From Lysobacterales bacterium CG_4_10_14_3_um_filter_64_11 (GTDB lineage Bacteria; Pseudomonadota; Gammaproteobacteria; Xanthomonadales; Xanthomonadaceae), in NCBI GenBank assembly GCA_002782905.1, contig PFJA01000260.1, positions 1 to 26,968 of the forward strand: DNA of 26,968 nt. Direction: 5' to 3'. The translations under genes and the position numbers were made by a program. Below are positions 15,742 through 23,727 of the stretch, piece by piece. How positions within the stretch are numbered: position 1 is the stretch's first letter; each line of letters opens with the position of its first letter. The notes below the pieces were generated by a model. The model was not told where the DNA came from and ran no database searches. It worked only from the letters and a program-made list of their open reading frames with translations.

Positions 15742-16678
15742 TACCCAGCTCCGCCAAGGCGCGCAGGCAGGCGTGGCGATGCGCCGGGCCACGCCCCGCC
15801 GCGATCTGCCGCTGCGGCAGTTGCAGACAATAATGGCGCTGCTGCTGCTCGGCCATGTCCACCCAGGCCGCCAGCCGGCTGATGCGCGCCTCATGCGCCA
15901 GCCCGTGCGTCGCCGGCCAGATCAGGCTCATCTCGTTGGCTATCGGCTGCTCGTATTCGCGCACCAGCAACTGGCCGGCACGTGCCGACGACTTCCAGGC
16001 AACATCGCGCAGCGGATCGCCGTTGCGATAATCGCGCAGGTGGTGCAACTCGTCGCCGCGGCCATGTTGCGCCTGCGCGCTGCCCAGCCCGACAGCGCTG
16101 GGCAGTGGTGGTGGGTTGCGTTCGGCACGCGGGTACACCAGCACCTGCGCACGCGGCCAGAAGTAGCACCAGGCCACTGCCAAACCGAGCGGGAAACGCG
16201 TCTGCACGCGGATGCGCGGCGGTTGTTGCCAGCCGCGATGCGCCGGTGTCCATTGCACCGCAACCCGTTGCGCGTCGGCGCCGTGCAGTGCTGCGCCGGC
16301 CGCGATGTGATCGCAGTCGAGCAGCAGCGCCGGGCGATCGCGGCGGCCATCACCCTGCACCAGACAGTGCAGGTGCAGCGCCGTGCCGGCGGCAACCGGC
16401 TCGGCTTGCAGCGCCAGCAGGCGCAGGCCGCTGAGGTTAAGATGCGCACGCACGAAGCTGTTGTGGACTGCGGCGGCAAGCAGGAATCCGAGCAGCAGCG
16501 CCGGGTTGTTGTTGTAGTTCAGCGCGCCCAGCAGCATGGTCGCCAGCAGCGCACCGATGAACCCACCAAAAGGCGTAGGCAGCACGTACACGCGGTGACG
16601 ATCGATGTGCGCCGGCAGCGCCTCCGGTGCGCGTGGCCGTGCCCAACCCAGAAAACGCTGGCGCCAGGGGTTCGCCAT
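15734..16678 (-). CDS. DUF58 domain-containing membrane protein
   Basis: This 314-residue protein has two adjacent hydrophobic helices (about 35-72: GGFIGALLATMLLGALNYNN, LLLGFLLAAAVHNSF). A soluble region follows, carrying the DUF58 signature LRDYRNGDPLRDVAWKSSAR then LLVREYE (about 225-250). DUF58 proteins are regularly encoded between a MoxR AAA ATPase and a transglutaminase or VWA protein and are thought to work with them; their biochemical role is not established. Here the ATG is four bases past the moxR stop and the 3' end overlaps tgpA by eight bases, so the three are translated in concert. Confidence 0.88.
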   Translation of the reverse strand: MANPWRQRFLGWARPRAPEALPAHIDRHRVYVLPTPFGGFIGALLATMLLGALNYNNNPALLLGFLLAAAVHNSFVRAHLNLSGLRLLALQAEPVAAGTALHLHCLVQGDGRRDRPALLLDCDHIAAGAALHGADAQRVAVQWTPAHRGWQQPPRIRVQTRFPLGLAVAWCYFWPRAQVLVYPRAERNPPPLPSAVGLGSAQAQHGRGDELHHLRDYRNGDPLRDVAWKSSARAGQLLVREYEQPIANEMSLIWPATHGLAHEARISRLAAWVDMAEQQQRHYCLQLPQRQIAAGRGPAHRHACLRALAELGNA

Positions 16679-16681
16679 GCA

Positions 16682-17650
16682 TCAATCCACGGCGACATCG
16701 GCCAGCATCGCGCTGGCCAGCGCGGTGTGTTCGCCGCTGTGGCCCTCGGTGGCCAGACGGTGGGCGCTGACTTCGACGAAAACACGCTGCACATCCTCGG
16801 GCAGCACGTGTTCGCGGCCGCACAGCAGTGCATGCGCCTTGGCGGCGCGCAGCAGGGCCAGGCCGGCACGCGGCGACAATCCGACGCGCACGCCGGGGTA
16901 GCGGCGGCTGTGCGCCAGCAACGCCTGAATGTAGTCGATCAGGGCCGTGCTGGCATGGATGCCGCTGACCGCACGGCGCAGGGCGAGCAACTGCTCGGCA
17001 TCGAGCAACGGCTGCGCCTGTTCGATCAGATGGCGGCGGTCTTCGCCAATCAGCATGGCGCGTTCGGCAGTGGCGTCCGGGTAACCCAATTGGATGCGCA
17101 GCAAAAAGCGGTCCAATTGTGAGTCGGGCAGGGGAAAGGTGCCGACCAGATCGACCGGGTTCTGGGTGGCGATCACGAAGAACGGTTGCTGCAGGCGATG
17201 ACACACGCCATCGACGGTGATCTGGTGTTCGGCCATCGCTTCCAGCAGCGCGCTCTGCGTGCGCGGCGGCGCGCGATTGATTTCGTCGGCCAGCAGCAAT
17301 TGCGTGAATATCGGGCCGGGATGGAACGCGAAGCGCTGCTGCGATTGGTCGAACACGCTGACGCCGAGGATATCCGAGGGCAACAGATCGGAGGTGAATT
17401 GCAGGCGGTGGAAATCCAGACCGAGGCTGGCGGCCATGGCCCGTGCCAGCGTGGTTTTGCCCAGCCCAGGCAGATCCTCGATCAACAGATGGCCTTCGGC
17501 CAGCAGACAGACAAAGGCCAGGCTGATTTCGTGGTGCTTGCCCAGCACGGTGGCGTTGACCTGCGCGATTGCCGCATCGAGCGCCACGCGTGCAGGCGCC
17601 ACCGTAGAATGGGCGGCCTGCTGTTGTCTGAGTGTGCTGTGATCGACCAT
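16682..17650 (-). CDS. MoxR family AAA+ ATPase
   Basis: The 322-residue ATPase has Walker A in EDLPGLGKTT (Lys65), Walker B in LLLADEINRAPPRTQSALLE (Asp122-Glu123), the sensor segment FFVIATQNPVDLVGTFPLPD, the arginine-finger region QLDRFLLRIQLGYPD, and the C-terminal lid typical of AAA_3/MoxR proteins. Such ATPases act as chaperones that mature or remodel partner proteins, usually encoded next door. The partners here are the DUF58 and TgpA-like membrane proteins. The ATG is preceded by GAGGTCAGG. It starts the operon and is divergent from the glycosyltransferase gene, whose likely start is only 55 bases away. Confidence 0.93.
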   Translation of the reverse strand: MVDHSTLRQQQAAHSTVAPARVALDAAIAQVNATVLGKHHEISLAFVCLLAEGHLLIEDLPGLGKTTLARAMAASLGLDFHRLQFTSDLLPSDILGVSVFDQSQQRFAFHPGPIFTQLLLADEINRAPPRTQSALLEAMAEHQITVDGVCHRLQQPFFVIATQNPVDLVGTFPLPDSQLDRFLLRIQLGYPDATAERAMLIGEDRRHLIEQAQPLLDAEQLLALRRAVSGIHASTALIDYIQALLAHSRRYPGVRVGLSPRAGLALLRAAKAHALLCGREHVLPEDVQRVFVEVSAHRLATEGHSGEHTALASAMLADVAVD

Positions 17651-17677
17651 CGCCTGACCTCAATGAATGACCGCGCC

Positions 17678-17683
17678 AGTGTA
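17678..17683 (-). promoter_or_regulatory. Candidate -10 element for the moxR operon
   Basis: The minus strand reads TACACT at 17683-17678, 27 bases upstream of the moxR ATG. No good -35 hexamer was seen 16-18 bases before it, so the call is tentative. If real, it favours the downstream start (17705) for the divergent glycosyltransferase gene. Confidence 0.3.
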
Positions 17684-17704
17684 GCCCGTGGCTTGCACTG
17701 TGCC

Positions 17705-19549
17705 ATGGCTGACCGCCATGCCCGCGTGAAGTTCTTGGTGCTTTGGGGTGTGCTGGTGGTTGCGCGCTTGCTGCTGAGTGTGCGCCTGCCGGTGTTTGGC
17801 GACGAGGCATTTTACTGGTTGGAAGGCCAGCATCTGGCCTGGGCGTATTCCGACCTTCCCGCCGCGACGGCAGCACTGGCGCGGCTCGGGGTTGAACTGG
17901 GCGGCAATCAGGCGTGGGCGCTGCGGCTGCCGTTCGGCCTGCTGGCGGCACTGATGCCGTGGCTGGTGATCGCCATTGCCCGCCATCTGGGCGCACGCGG
18001 TGCCCACGCGTGGCAGGCCGGTTCGCTGGCGGTATTGTTGCCAGCGCTGGCTGGCCTGGGGGTGATGGCGCTGCCTGATGTGCCGCTGACGCTGGCGATT
18101 TTGCTGTGCGTGGAAGCGGTGCTGGCGTTGTTGACACGGTTTTCCGCAGCGGCCGTGCTGCGTCTGACGCTTGGCCTCGTGCTTGGCGGATTCAGCCACT
18201 ATCGTTTTGCCTTGCCGCTGCTCGCGGCCAGCATCGCCTTGCTCGCCACCAGCGGCGGGCGCGCGTTGCTGCGCCGGCCGGCGCTGTGGCTGGCCACAGC
18301 GATGGGCGCACTGGCCTGGCTTCCATTATTGCTGTGGAATCTGCGCCATCACGGCGCTGGCCTGGCCTTCCAGTTGCAGGAGCGCCACCCGTGGCAGTTT
18401 CACGGCGATGGCGCGCTGTTCGTGCCGATCCAGTTGCTGTTGCTGACGCCGTTGCTGGCGGTGGCGATGGCGCTGGCGGTGCGGCGTGGCTGGTGCGGCT
18501 GGCGCGCTCAGCGCGATGCGCGGCATGGCTTCGTGCTGATCGCTTCGCTGTTGCTGCTGGCCGCGTATTTCGTCCTCGGATTCTTTGCCGATCGGCAGCG
18601 GGTCAGCTTTCACTGGCCATTGCCGGCCTACCTGCCGCTGCTCGCGCTGGTGCCGCTGGTGCTGGCCGATTGGCGGTCGCTTTGGCGGCGTGCCACCTGG
18701 GTGTTGCTGGCGCTCGGTACCGTGCTCTCGCTCGGTTACCTGGCGGCGATCAGCGTGCCGGCGCTGCGCAGTCAAATGGCCTCAACCGGCGCCTATCCGG
18801 ACAACTTTGCCGGTTGGTCGCAGGTGGCCACGCACACCCGCGAGGCGCTGGACAGCATGCCGCGCGAAACGCGTGTGATCGCCGACAATTTCATGCTCGC
18901 TGCGCAATTGGGGTTCGCGCTCGACGGCAAGCCGGTGGCAGTGCTCGATCACCCACTCAACCACAAGCATGGCCGCGCCGCGCAACTGGCGTTGTGGGGC
19001 AGGGTGCCGCCGCCGGGGCCACTGCCACCACCGGCCCTGTTGGTGGTGGAAGATTCTGCCGTGGCGCTCAAGGATCGCCTGCGCGCCTACGCGCGAGCCT
19101 GTGAACGGCATGGGCCGCTGCCGGTGCCCGCAGTGCTCAACGTCGACCACGGCCGCAAGCGGTTCTTGCTGTATCGCCTGTTGCGTGCAGCGGATTCCAG
19201 TGCGTGCGTGTTGCCGGCAGTGGCCTGGATCGATCAGCCGCAGGCTGGGAGCCGCGTTGCCGGCGAAGTCGCGGTGCGTGGCTGGGCATTCAAGGATGGC
19301 GCCGGCGTCGCACGCATCGACATCAGCGTCGATGGTGTGGCGGTTGCACAGGCGCGTTATGGTTTGCCGGCGCCGCATGTCGCCGCCTATTGGCAAATTT
19401 CCAACGACCACGCGCACCCGGATGTCGGCTTTGGCGCGACATTCGACAGCAGCACGCTGACGCCTGGCCGGCATTGGCTGGGGCTGATTGTGCATGGCCG
19501 CGATGGCAGCATCGAACCGTGGCCGGAGCAGGTGTTTCGCGTGGACTGA
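17705..19549 (+). CDS. GT39-type (ArnT/PMT-like) glycosyltransferase with C-terminal Ig-like domain
   Basis: This 614-residue inner-membrane protein has many hydrophobic helices between about 9 and 370. The GT39/GT83 acidic pair is in the first periplasmic loop (FGDEAFYWLEGQHLAWAY, Asp33-Glu34), as in enzymes that move sugars from polyprenyl-phosphate carriers to proteins or lipid A. A soluble region follows, and from about residue 498 a compact beta-rich domain (VAWIDQPQAGSR, VRGWAFKDGAGVARIDISVD, HWLGLIVHGRDGS), probably Ig-like. The acceptor and sugar are unknown. Alternative in-frame starts are 17663 (14 residues longer) and others upstream that run antisense through moxR; none has a strong ribosome-binding site. 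It is divergent from the moxR operon. Confidence 0.85.
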   Translation: MADRHARVKFLVLWGVLVVARLLLSVRLPVFGDEAFYWLEGQHLAWAYSDLPAATAALARLGVELGGNQAWALRLPFGLLAALMPWLVIAIARHLGARGAHAWQAGSLAVLLPALAGLGVMALPDVPLTLAILLCVEAVLALLTRFSAAAVLRLTLGLVLGGFSHYRFALPLLAASIALLATSGGRALLRRPALWLATAMGALAWLPLLLWNLRHHGAGLAFQLQERHPWQFHGDGALFVPIQLLLLTPLLAVAMALAVRRGWCGWRAQRDARHGFVLIASLLLLAAYFVLGFFADRQRVSFHWPLPAYLPLLALVPLVLADWRSLWRRATWVLLALGTVLSLGYLAAISVPALRSQMASTGAYPDNFAGWSQVATHTREALDSMPRETRVIADNFMLAAQLGFALDGKPVAVLDHPLNHKHGRAAQLALWGRVPPPGPLPPPALLVVEDSAVALKDRLRAYARACERHGPLPVPAVLNVDHGRKRFLLYRLLRAADSSACVLPAVAWIDQPQAGSRVAGEVAVRGWAFKDGAGVARIDISVDGVAVAQARYGLPAPHVAAYWQISNDHAHPDVGFGATFDSSTLTPGRHWLGLIVHGRDGSIEPWPEQVFRVD

Positions 19550-20174
19550 TTACGGGTGCAAAAACAGTCCGCAGGGGACGCCAATCGCGCAAAAATGGCG
19601 AAGCAATCGCTGCCCACCCATGAGAGACTCTGAAGGGGCTGTGTGTTGCGCCGAGGTGTGTGTATTGAATCGAAGCAAAAGCTTTCGCCGGCCTGCGGCC
19701 GGCGAGGCCCTTTCCACGGCAGAGAGGGCCGAAAACGCCTTGCCCCGGGTCGCACGTCGGTGCGGCTACTGACGCACCGATTTCCTGCGCTTCTCGCCGA
19801 ATGCGGGCCGGCACCAACTCGCACATCCTTGTGTTCGGTCGCTGCGCGACGCCGCTCGCTGCGCCTTCACTTCGCCGCTACGCGGCTCGCTCGGTCAAAC
19901 AAGGGTGCCTTGCTCCCGCATTCGGCTGCGATGCTCGGCGTGCTTTACGGCGCGTTGTCGCACTTGGCCCGCGCATCCATGCGCTACGGCGCAGCTTTTC
20001 CGTGCCATCCCACCACGTCATGGCGCTACGGCATCGCGGTCTTGTAGGCCGGCTCAAAGCCCGAAGTGCTGGAGCCGACATCCAGATTTTGATGTTCTTG
20101 GCACTTTCCTTTGCGCTTTTTGCGTCCTTTGCGGACCAAGCGCTTTACGCTCTCCCGAGCCCGGGCATCACCAG
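19550..20174. other. Non-coding mosaic without a recognisable gene
   Basis: These 625 bases between the glycosyltransferase stop and the end of srkA contain open frames on both strands, but none resembles a protein family and no frame has a ribosome-binding site. I see a GC hairpin at 19686-19704, and a CTTTGCG-rich stretch around 20105-20140 (CCTTTGCGCTTTTTGCGTCC, then TTTGCGGACC), a kind of sequence I associate with interspersed intergenic DNA. Base composition is more even than in the neighbouring genes, as expected for non-coding DNA. Confidence 0.5.
19686..19704. repeat. GGCC-TGC-GGCC hairpin (copy C)
   Basis: CGCCGGCC (19686-19693) and GGCCGGCG (19697-19704) pair perfectly around a TGC loop. 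The core GGCCTGCGGCC is shared with the hairpin at 23728-23765 and, reversed, with that at 39-68. Confidence 0.55.
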
Positions 20175-21164
20175 TCAAACCCGCAACAACGTCGGCTCCT
20201 GCAACAGCGCCAGTTGTTCCTGAAGCTGGCCGATCACCTGTTCCCAATGCCGCGGTTCGGCGAACCACGGGAAGGCCGCCGGAAATGCCGGGTCGTGCCA
20301 GCGGCGTGCGATCCACGCGTTGAAATGCAGCAGGCGCAGGCTGCGCAGGGCTTCGATCAAGCCCAGTTCGCGGCTGTTGAACGGCGCAAACACCTCATAG
20401 CCTTCCAACAGCCAGCGCAGTTGCTGGCTTTGTTCATCGCTCGATCCCGACAGCAGCATCCACAGGTCCTGCACCGCCGGGCCGTTCATGCAGTCATCGA
20501 GATCGACGAAATGCGCCTGTTCGCCGCGCCACAGGATATTGCCGGGATGGCAATCGCCGTGCAGGCGAATCGTGGCGACGGGTTCGACGCGCTCGAAAGC
20601 CGATTGCACCTGATCGAGCACGGCTTCGGCCAGAATCTCGAAATTGGCTTCCAGCTCGGGCGGCAGCCAGTCACCGTCGAGCAGGGTGTCCACCGGTTCC
20701 TCGCCAAAGCGCTCGATGCTCAGCGCCGGGCGATGCACGAATGGCGTGCGTGCGCCGAGTGCGTGCATCCGGCCAAGGCTCAGGCCGAGGGTGCGCAGGG
20801 TATCGGCGCGACCCAGTTCCGGCGCGTGCCCGCCGTGCAACGCGAACAGCGCGAAGCGCAGGTCGCGATCGTGGTGCAGGGTCTGCCCGTGTAGTGCTTC
20901 GGGCGGCACCACCGAAACCCCGTTTTCGGCCAGCTCGGCGGTAAAGGCGTGCTCCTCGATGATCGCCGCATCGCTCCAGCGCGCCGGGCGGTAGAACTTG
21001 ACCACGCGCGGCGCGGCGTCCTCGATGCCGACCCGGAATACCCGGTTTTCGTAGCTGTTCAGCGCCAGCACCCGGCCATCGCAGTGCAGGCCCAGCGATT
21101 CAATGGCCTGTATCACTCGCTGTGGGTCGAGGCCGGCATAGGGTCGCCCGCTGGAAGTTGTCAT
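20175..21164 (-). CDS. srkA: Stress response serine/threonine kinase SrkA (YihE/RdoA)
   Basis: The 329-residue protein matches SrkA in length and motifs. LNSYENRVFRVGIED near residue 36 corresponds to the nucleotide-binding start, and RVVKFYRPARWSDAAIIEEH carries the likely ATP-binding Lys. The catalytic loop LHGDCHPGNILW has Asp204 and Asn209, and HFVDLDDCMNGP has the metal-binding Asp221. These closely track the Asp201/Asn206/Asp217 triad of the E. coli enzyme. It is a cytoplasmic Ser/Thr kinase of the choline-kinase-like fold that protects cells under envelope and oxidative stress; in E. coli it is linked to dsbA, which is not adjacent here. It stands alone, divergent from padR with 151 bases between the starts. 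Confidence 0.93.
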   Translation of the reverse strand: MTTSSGRPYAGLDPQRVIQAIESLGLHCDGRVLALNSYENRVFRVGIEDAAPRVVKFYRPARWSDAAIIEEHAFTAELAENGVSVVPPEALHGQTLHHDRDLRFALFALHGGHAPELGRADTLRTLGLSLGRMHALGARTPFVHRPALSIERFGEEPVDTLLDGDWLPPELEANFEILAEAVLDQVQSAFERVEPVATIRLHGDCHPGNILWRGEQAHFVDLDDCMNGPAVQDLWMLLSGSSDEQSQQLRWLLEGYEVFAPFNSRELGLIEALRSLRLLHFNAWIARRWHDPAFPAAFPWFAEPRHWEQVIGQLQEQLALLQEPTLLRV

Positions 21165-21213
21165 GACGCGATGCTATGCCACTGGCCGCCTGCCGACCAT
21201 GCCATTAGTTCAG

Positions 21214-21241
21214 TTGACTATAGCGAGATAAATAATAGTAT
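21214..21241 (+). promoter_or_regulatory. Probable padR promoter overlapped by a small inverted repeat
   Basis: TTGACT (21214-21219) and TAGTAT (21236-21241) are 16 bases apart in an AT-rich island, 75 bases before padR. ACTAT at 21217-21221 and ATAGT at 21235-21239 form an inverted repeat that spans the promoter and could be an autoregulatory PadR operator. That role is inferred only from position and symmetry. Confidence 0.5.
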
Positions 21242-21315
21242 GGGCCGCAATCCAGGCTGGGTGCGGCGGGAACCACCTGCTGTCGCCGCAGCGCAGTCAC
21301 CGACGAGTCGAGAGC

Positions 21316-21681
21316 ATGACCGAAGCGCACGACAACGCGATCCGCAAGTTCCACAAGGAACTCGCCACCGGCACCGTGGCGTTGGTGCTGCTGGCGGTGC
21401 TGGCACAGGCAGCGGAGCCGCTGTACGGCTATCAGATCGCCAAGCGTCTTGAGGCCGGCGGTGGCGCGCTGGGCGGCAAGCTCAGTGCGTTGTATCCGGT
21501 GCTGCGCAATCTGGCCGAAGCGGGTTTGCTGAATAGCTACGTGGAACCCTCGGCGGCAGGGCCGCCGCGGCGTTACTACCGCATCACCGTGGCGGGTCGC
21601 GATGTGCTGGCGCAATGGCGGCAGATATGGGTTGCCACCCGCGATGTGGTCGATGCCGTGCTTGCCGACGCGAACCCCTGA
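21316..21681 (+). CDS. PadR family transcriptional regulator
   Basis: The 121-residue protein is a PadR winged-helix regulator. It shows LVLLAVLAQAAEPLYGYQIA, KRLEAGGGALGGKLSALYPV, LRNLAEAGLLNSY, and the wing GPPRRYYRITVAGRDVLAQW, followed by a short C-terminal dimerisation helix. It is of the short (PadR-s2-like) type. Such proteins usually repress their own operon. The next gene, 32 bases on, encodes a DUF1700/sensor membrane protein, a common PadR partner. The local promoter with an inverted repeat is consistent with autoregulation. The signal is not known. Confidence 0.9.
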   Translation: MTEAHDNAIRKFHKELATGTVALVLLAVLAQAAEPLYGYQIAKRLEAGGGALGGKLSALYPVLRNLAEAGLLNSYVEPSAAGPPRRYYRITVAGRDVLAQWRQIWVATRDVVDAVLADANP

Positions 21682-21713
21682 ACCCCAACGATTCCGATAC
21701 CAAGGATTTTGCG

Positions 21714-22622
21714 ATGAACGCCAAAACACCCGCCGCCAGCATCGAGAGCTATTTGTCGCAACTGCGTGCAGCATTGGCCGATTCCGATCCGGCGCTGGTG
21801 CAGGATGCGCTGTACGACGCCGAGGAATATCTGCGCAGCGAACTGGCTGCGCAGCCGGGGCGCGACCCGGCCGCAGTGATCGCCGAAGTCGCTGGCAGCT
21901 ATGGCGCGCCGGAGGAAGTGGCAGAAATCTACCGTCAGACCGAGGTCAAAGTCGCACGTGCGCTGAAACCGCCGCCGCCGCAGCAGCGGCGCTCATCGCT
22001 CGGTCAGTTCTTCGCGGTCGCCGCCGATCCGCGTACCTACGCAGCGCTGTTTTACATGTTGTTATCGCTGGCCACCGGCATTTTTTACTTCACCTGGACG
22101 GTAACCGGCTGGAGCTTGTCGATTGGGTTGCTGGTGCTGATCATCGGCATTCCGTTCATCGTGCTGTTCTTTGCTTCCACCCGCCTGTTGTCGCTGGTGG
22201 AGGGGCGCATCGTGGAAACGATGCTCGGCGAGCGGATGCCGCGGCGGCCGTTGTATTCCACGCGCGGGCAGCCGGTGCTCAGGCGCATCGGCGGCATGTT
22301 TTCCGATCCGCGCACCTGGTCGACCTGTCTGTACATGTTGCTGATGCTGCCGCTGGGCATCGTTTATTTCACGCTGACGGTCACAGGCTTCAGTGTGGCG
22401 CTGGCCCTGATTGCCGCGCCGATGATGCAGTTGTTGGGCGGAGCCGGCTGGATTCATCTGGGCGGTGATGTCGAGTTCACCCCGTCGCTGTGGCTGGCGC
22501 CATTGATCGTCACTGCTGGCGTGGCATTGCTGTTCAGCATGCTGCATCTGGTACGTGGCGTCGGCCGCCTGCACGGCAAGCTGGCCAAGCACCTGCTGGT
22601 GAAAGTGGCGCAGTACGATTGA
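21714..22622 (+). CDS. DUF1700 / sensor-domain membrane protein
   Basis: The 302-residue protein starts MNAKTPAASIESYLSQLRAA. Its first 90 residues (ALVQDALYDAEEYLRSEL, GSYGAPEEVAEIYRQTE) resemble the cytoplasmic DUF1700 helical domain found with PadR regulators. Two similar membrane units follow, each opening with DPRTY/DPRTW, then a helix pair: FFAVAADPRTYAALFYMLLS and MFSDPRTWSTCLYMLLMLPL, with the shared GIFYFTWTVTG / GIVYFTLTVTG. This looks like an internal duplication of a sensor-type membrane domain. The in-frame ATG at 21615 lies inside padR and was rejected. It is probably cotranscribed with padR; the ligand or signal is unknown. Confidence 0.82.
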   Translation: MNAKTPAASIESYLSQLRAALADSDPALVQDALYDAEEYLRSELAAQPGRDPAAVIAEVAGSYGAPEEVAEIYRQTEVKVARALKPPPPQQRRSSLGQFFAVAADPRTYAALFYMLLSLATGIFYFTWTVTGWSLSIGLLVLIIGIPFIVLFFASTRLLSLVEGRIVETMLGERMPRRPLYSTRGQPVLRRIGGMFSDPRTWSTCLYMLLMLPLGIVYFTLTVTGFSVALALIAAPMMQLLGGAGWIHLGGDVEFTPSLWLAPLIVTAGVALLFSMLHLVRGVGRLHGKLAKHLLVKVAQYD

Positions 22623-22645
22623 ACGCAGCGTTGCGGAGAAGGTGT

Positions 22646-22667
22646 GCGGGCCGATGTTCAGGCCCGC
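22646..22667. terminator. Hairpin between convergent genes
   Basis: GCGGGCC (22646-22652) and GGCCCGC (22661-22667) pair around an eight-base loop. The hairpin overlaps the last codons of the minus-strand methyltransferase gene and lies 23 bases after the DUF1700 gene stop. No T run is present, so terminator function is weakly supported. Confidence 0.35.
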
Positions 22668-23257
22668 TCCAGCGCCATCGCCTCGGCGGCAACCGCGGGT
22701 GCCAGCCACATTGGCGCGCCGGCAGCGTGGAAGCCGGCAGCACTCAGCGCACGGCGGTAGAAGCTGGCTGGGCGGGCGATATAGCCATCGAGATCGCCTT
22801 CGATGGCGTCGCCACGGCAGAATGCCTCGATGAAGGCGACGCCGTGGCACATTTCGGCAAAGCCACGCAAGCCGCGTTTGAGTTCGGCGCCAGGCAGGTA
22901 GTGCAGCACGTCCGAGCATACCAGCAGGTCTGCGGAGGGGCCGAAGCGCAGGCAGTCGAGCTGGCCGAACCGCGCCAGCCGAAGGTTGCGGCTGCGCCCG
23001 TAGCGGCGCACCGCGTAATCACTGCTGTCGATGCCGAGGTATTCGATGCCAGGACGAATCGCGTGCAGCGCCGCGCGCCAGCGGCCTTCGCCGCAGCCGA
23101 CATCGATCACGCTGCGCAGCGGCCGGTCGAGGGCGTACTCGGCGGCTGCAACCGCCAGCGCGGCCTTGCGTGCCAGCACGCCGGGGGCCTGGATCGTGCG
23201 CTTGCGATACCAGCGATCGAAATAATCTCGATCGTAGCGTTTTGCTGAGGCGGACAC
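22658..23257 (-). CDS. Class I SAM-dependent methyltransferase
   Basis: The 199-residue cytoplasmic protein has motif I VIDVGCGEGRW (50-60), the acidic end of strand 2 in YLGIDSSDYAVRRYG, and DLLVCSDVLHYLPGAELKRG as motif IV/post-motif. It begins (M)SASAKRYDRDYFDRWYRKRT. The start is a GTG at 23257-23255, placed directly against the MAPEG gene's TGA (TGAGTG), so translation is likely coupled. The substrate is unknown. It is unrelated in detail to the zinc-ribbon methyltransferase at 5351. Confidence 0.88.
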   Translation of the reverse strand: MSASAKRYDRDYFDRWYRKRTIQAPGVLARKAALAVAAAEYALDRPLRSVIDVGCGEGRWRAALHAIRPGIEYLGIDSSDYAVRRYGRSRNLRLARFGQLDCLRFGPSADLLVCSDVLHYLPGAELKRGLRGFAEMCHGVAFIEAFCRGDAIEGDLDGYIARPASFYRRALSAAGFHAAGAPMWLAPAVAAEAMALERA

Positions 23258-23647
23258 TCAGACGACCAACGCAACCGCGATGCCCCACGCGCCGAAGCCG
23301 AGCAGCCCGAGCAGCGCAACAAACGAAATGATGAAACCCAGACCGCGTTTTTCCGCCGCCTTCAGGTAGCCGGTGATGTACAGCACCCGGCCCAGCAGCC
23401 AGGCTACGCCGAGCGCAGCGGCAATTTTGCTGGAACTGTAGCTGCCGGCAACCCATAACGCCGGTAAAAATGCCACCGCCGATTCCAGCGTATTGGCCTG
23501 CACCCGGTAGGCGCGTTCGAAACTGGGGTGGCCGGTGGTGGCTGGCGCCTTGATGTCGTATTTGCCGCGCGCCCGGCCGACCAGCATGGCGGTGACGATC
23601 ATCAGCACCACGGCAAATAGTGTGATCAGAGCGATATACGGGTTCAT
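23258..23647 (-). CDS. MAPEG family membrane protein
   Basis: The 129-residue protein has four hydrophobic segments and the MAPEG pattern GKYDIKAPATTGHPSFERAY then RVQANTLESAVAFLPALW, with RVLYITGY later. Eukaryotic relatives are glutathione-dependent transferases or leukotriene synthases; the bacterial ones are mostly uncharacterised. The ATG at 23647 (MNPYIALITLFAVVLMIV) is preceded by CAGGAAAC-like sequence; an ATG 15 codons earlier gives an implausible polar leader. It is first in a two-gene unit with the methyltransferase. Confidence 0.87.
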   Translation of the reverse strand: MNPYIALITLFAVVLMIVTAMLVGRARGKYDIKAPATTGHPSFERAYRVQANTLESAVAFLPALWVAGSYSSSKIAAALGVAWLLGRVLYITGYLKAAEKRGLGFIISFVALLGLLGFGAWGIAVALVV

Positions 23648-23727
23648 CGGTTTCCCCAGGAAGGTGTGCGTGTGGGCGCCAGTGTAGTGCACTGATGCGG
23701 TGCCCGGGAGTGCTCAGGAACCCGATC

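Noticed and set aside
15773..17122. 449-codon plus-strand open frame
   Set aside because: It lies antisense to tgpA, DUF58 and moxR, which all show clear motifs on the minus strand.
19643..20047. 134-codon plus-strand ORF after the glycosyltransferase gene
   Set aside because: It has no ribosome-binding site or domain and translates hairpin and low-information DNA; other frames there are equally open.
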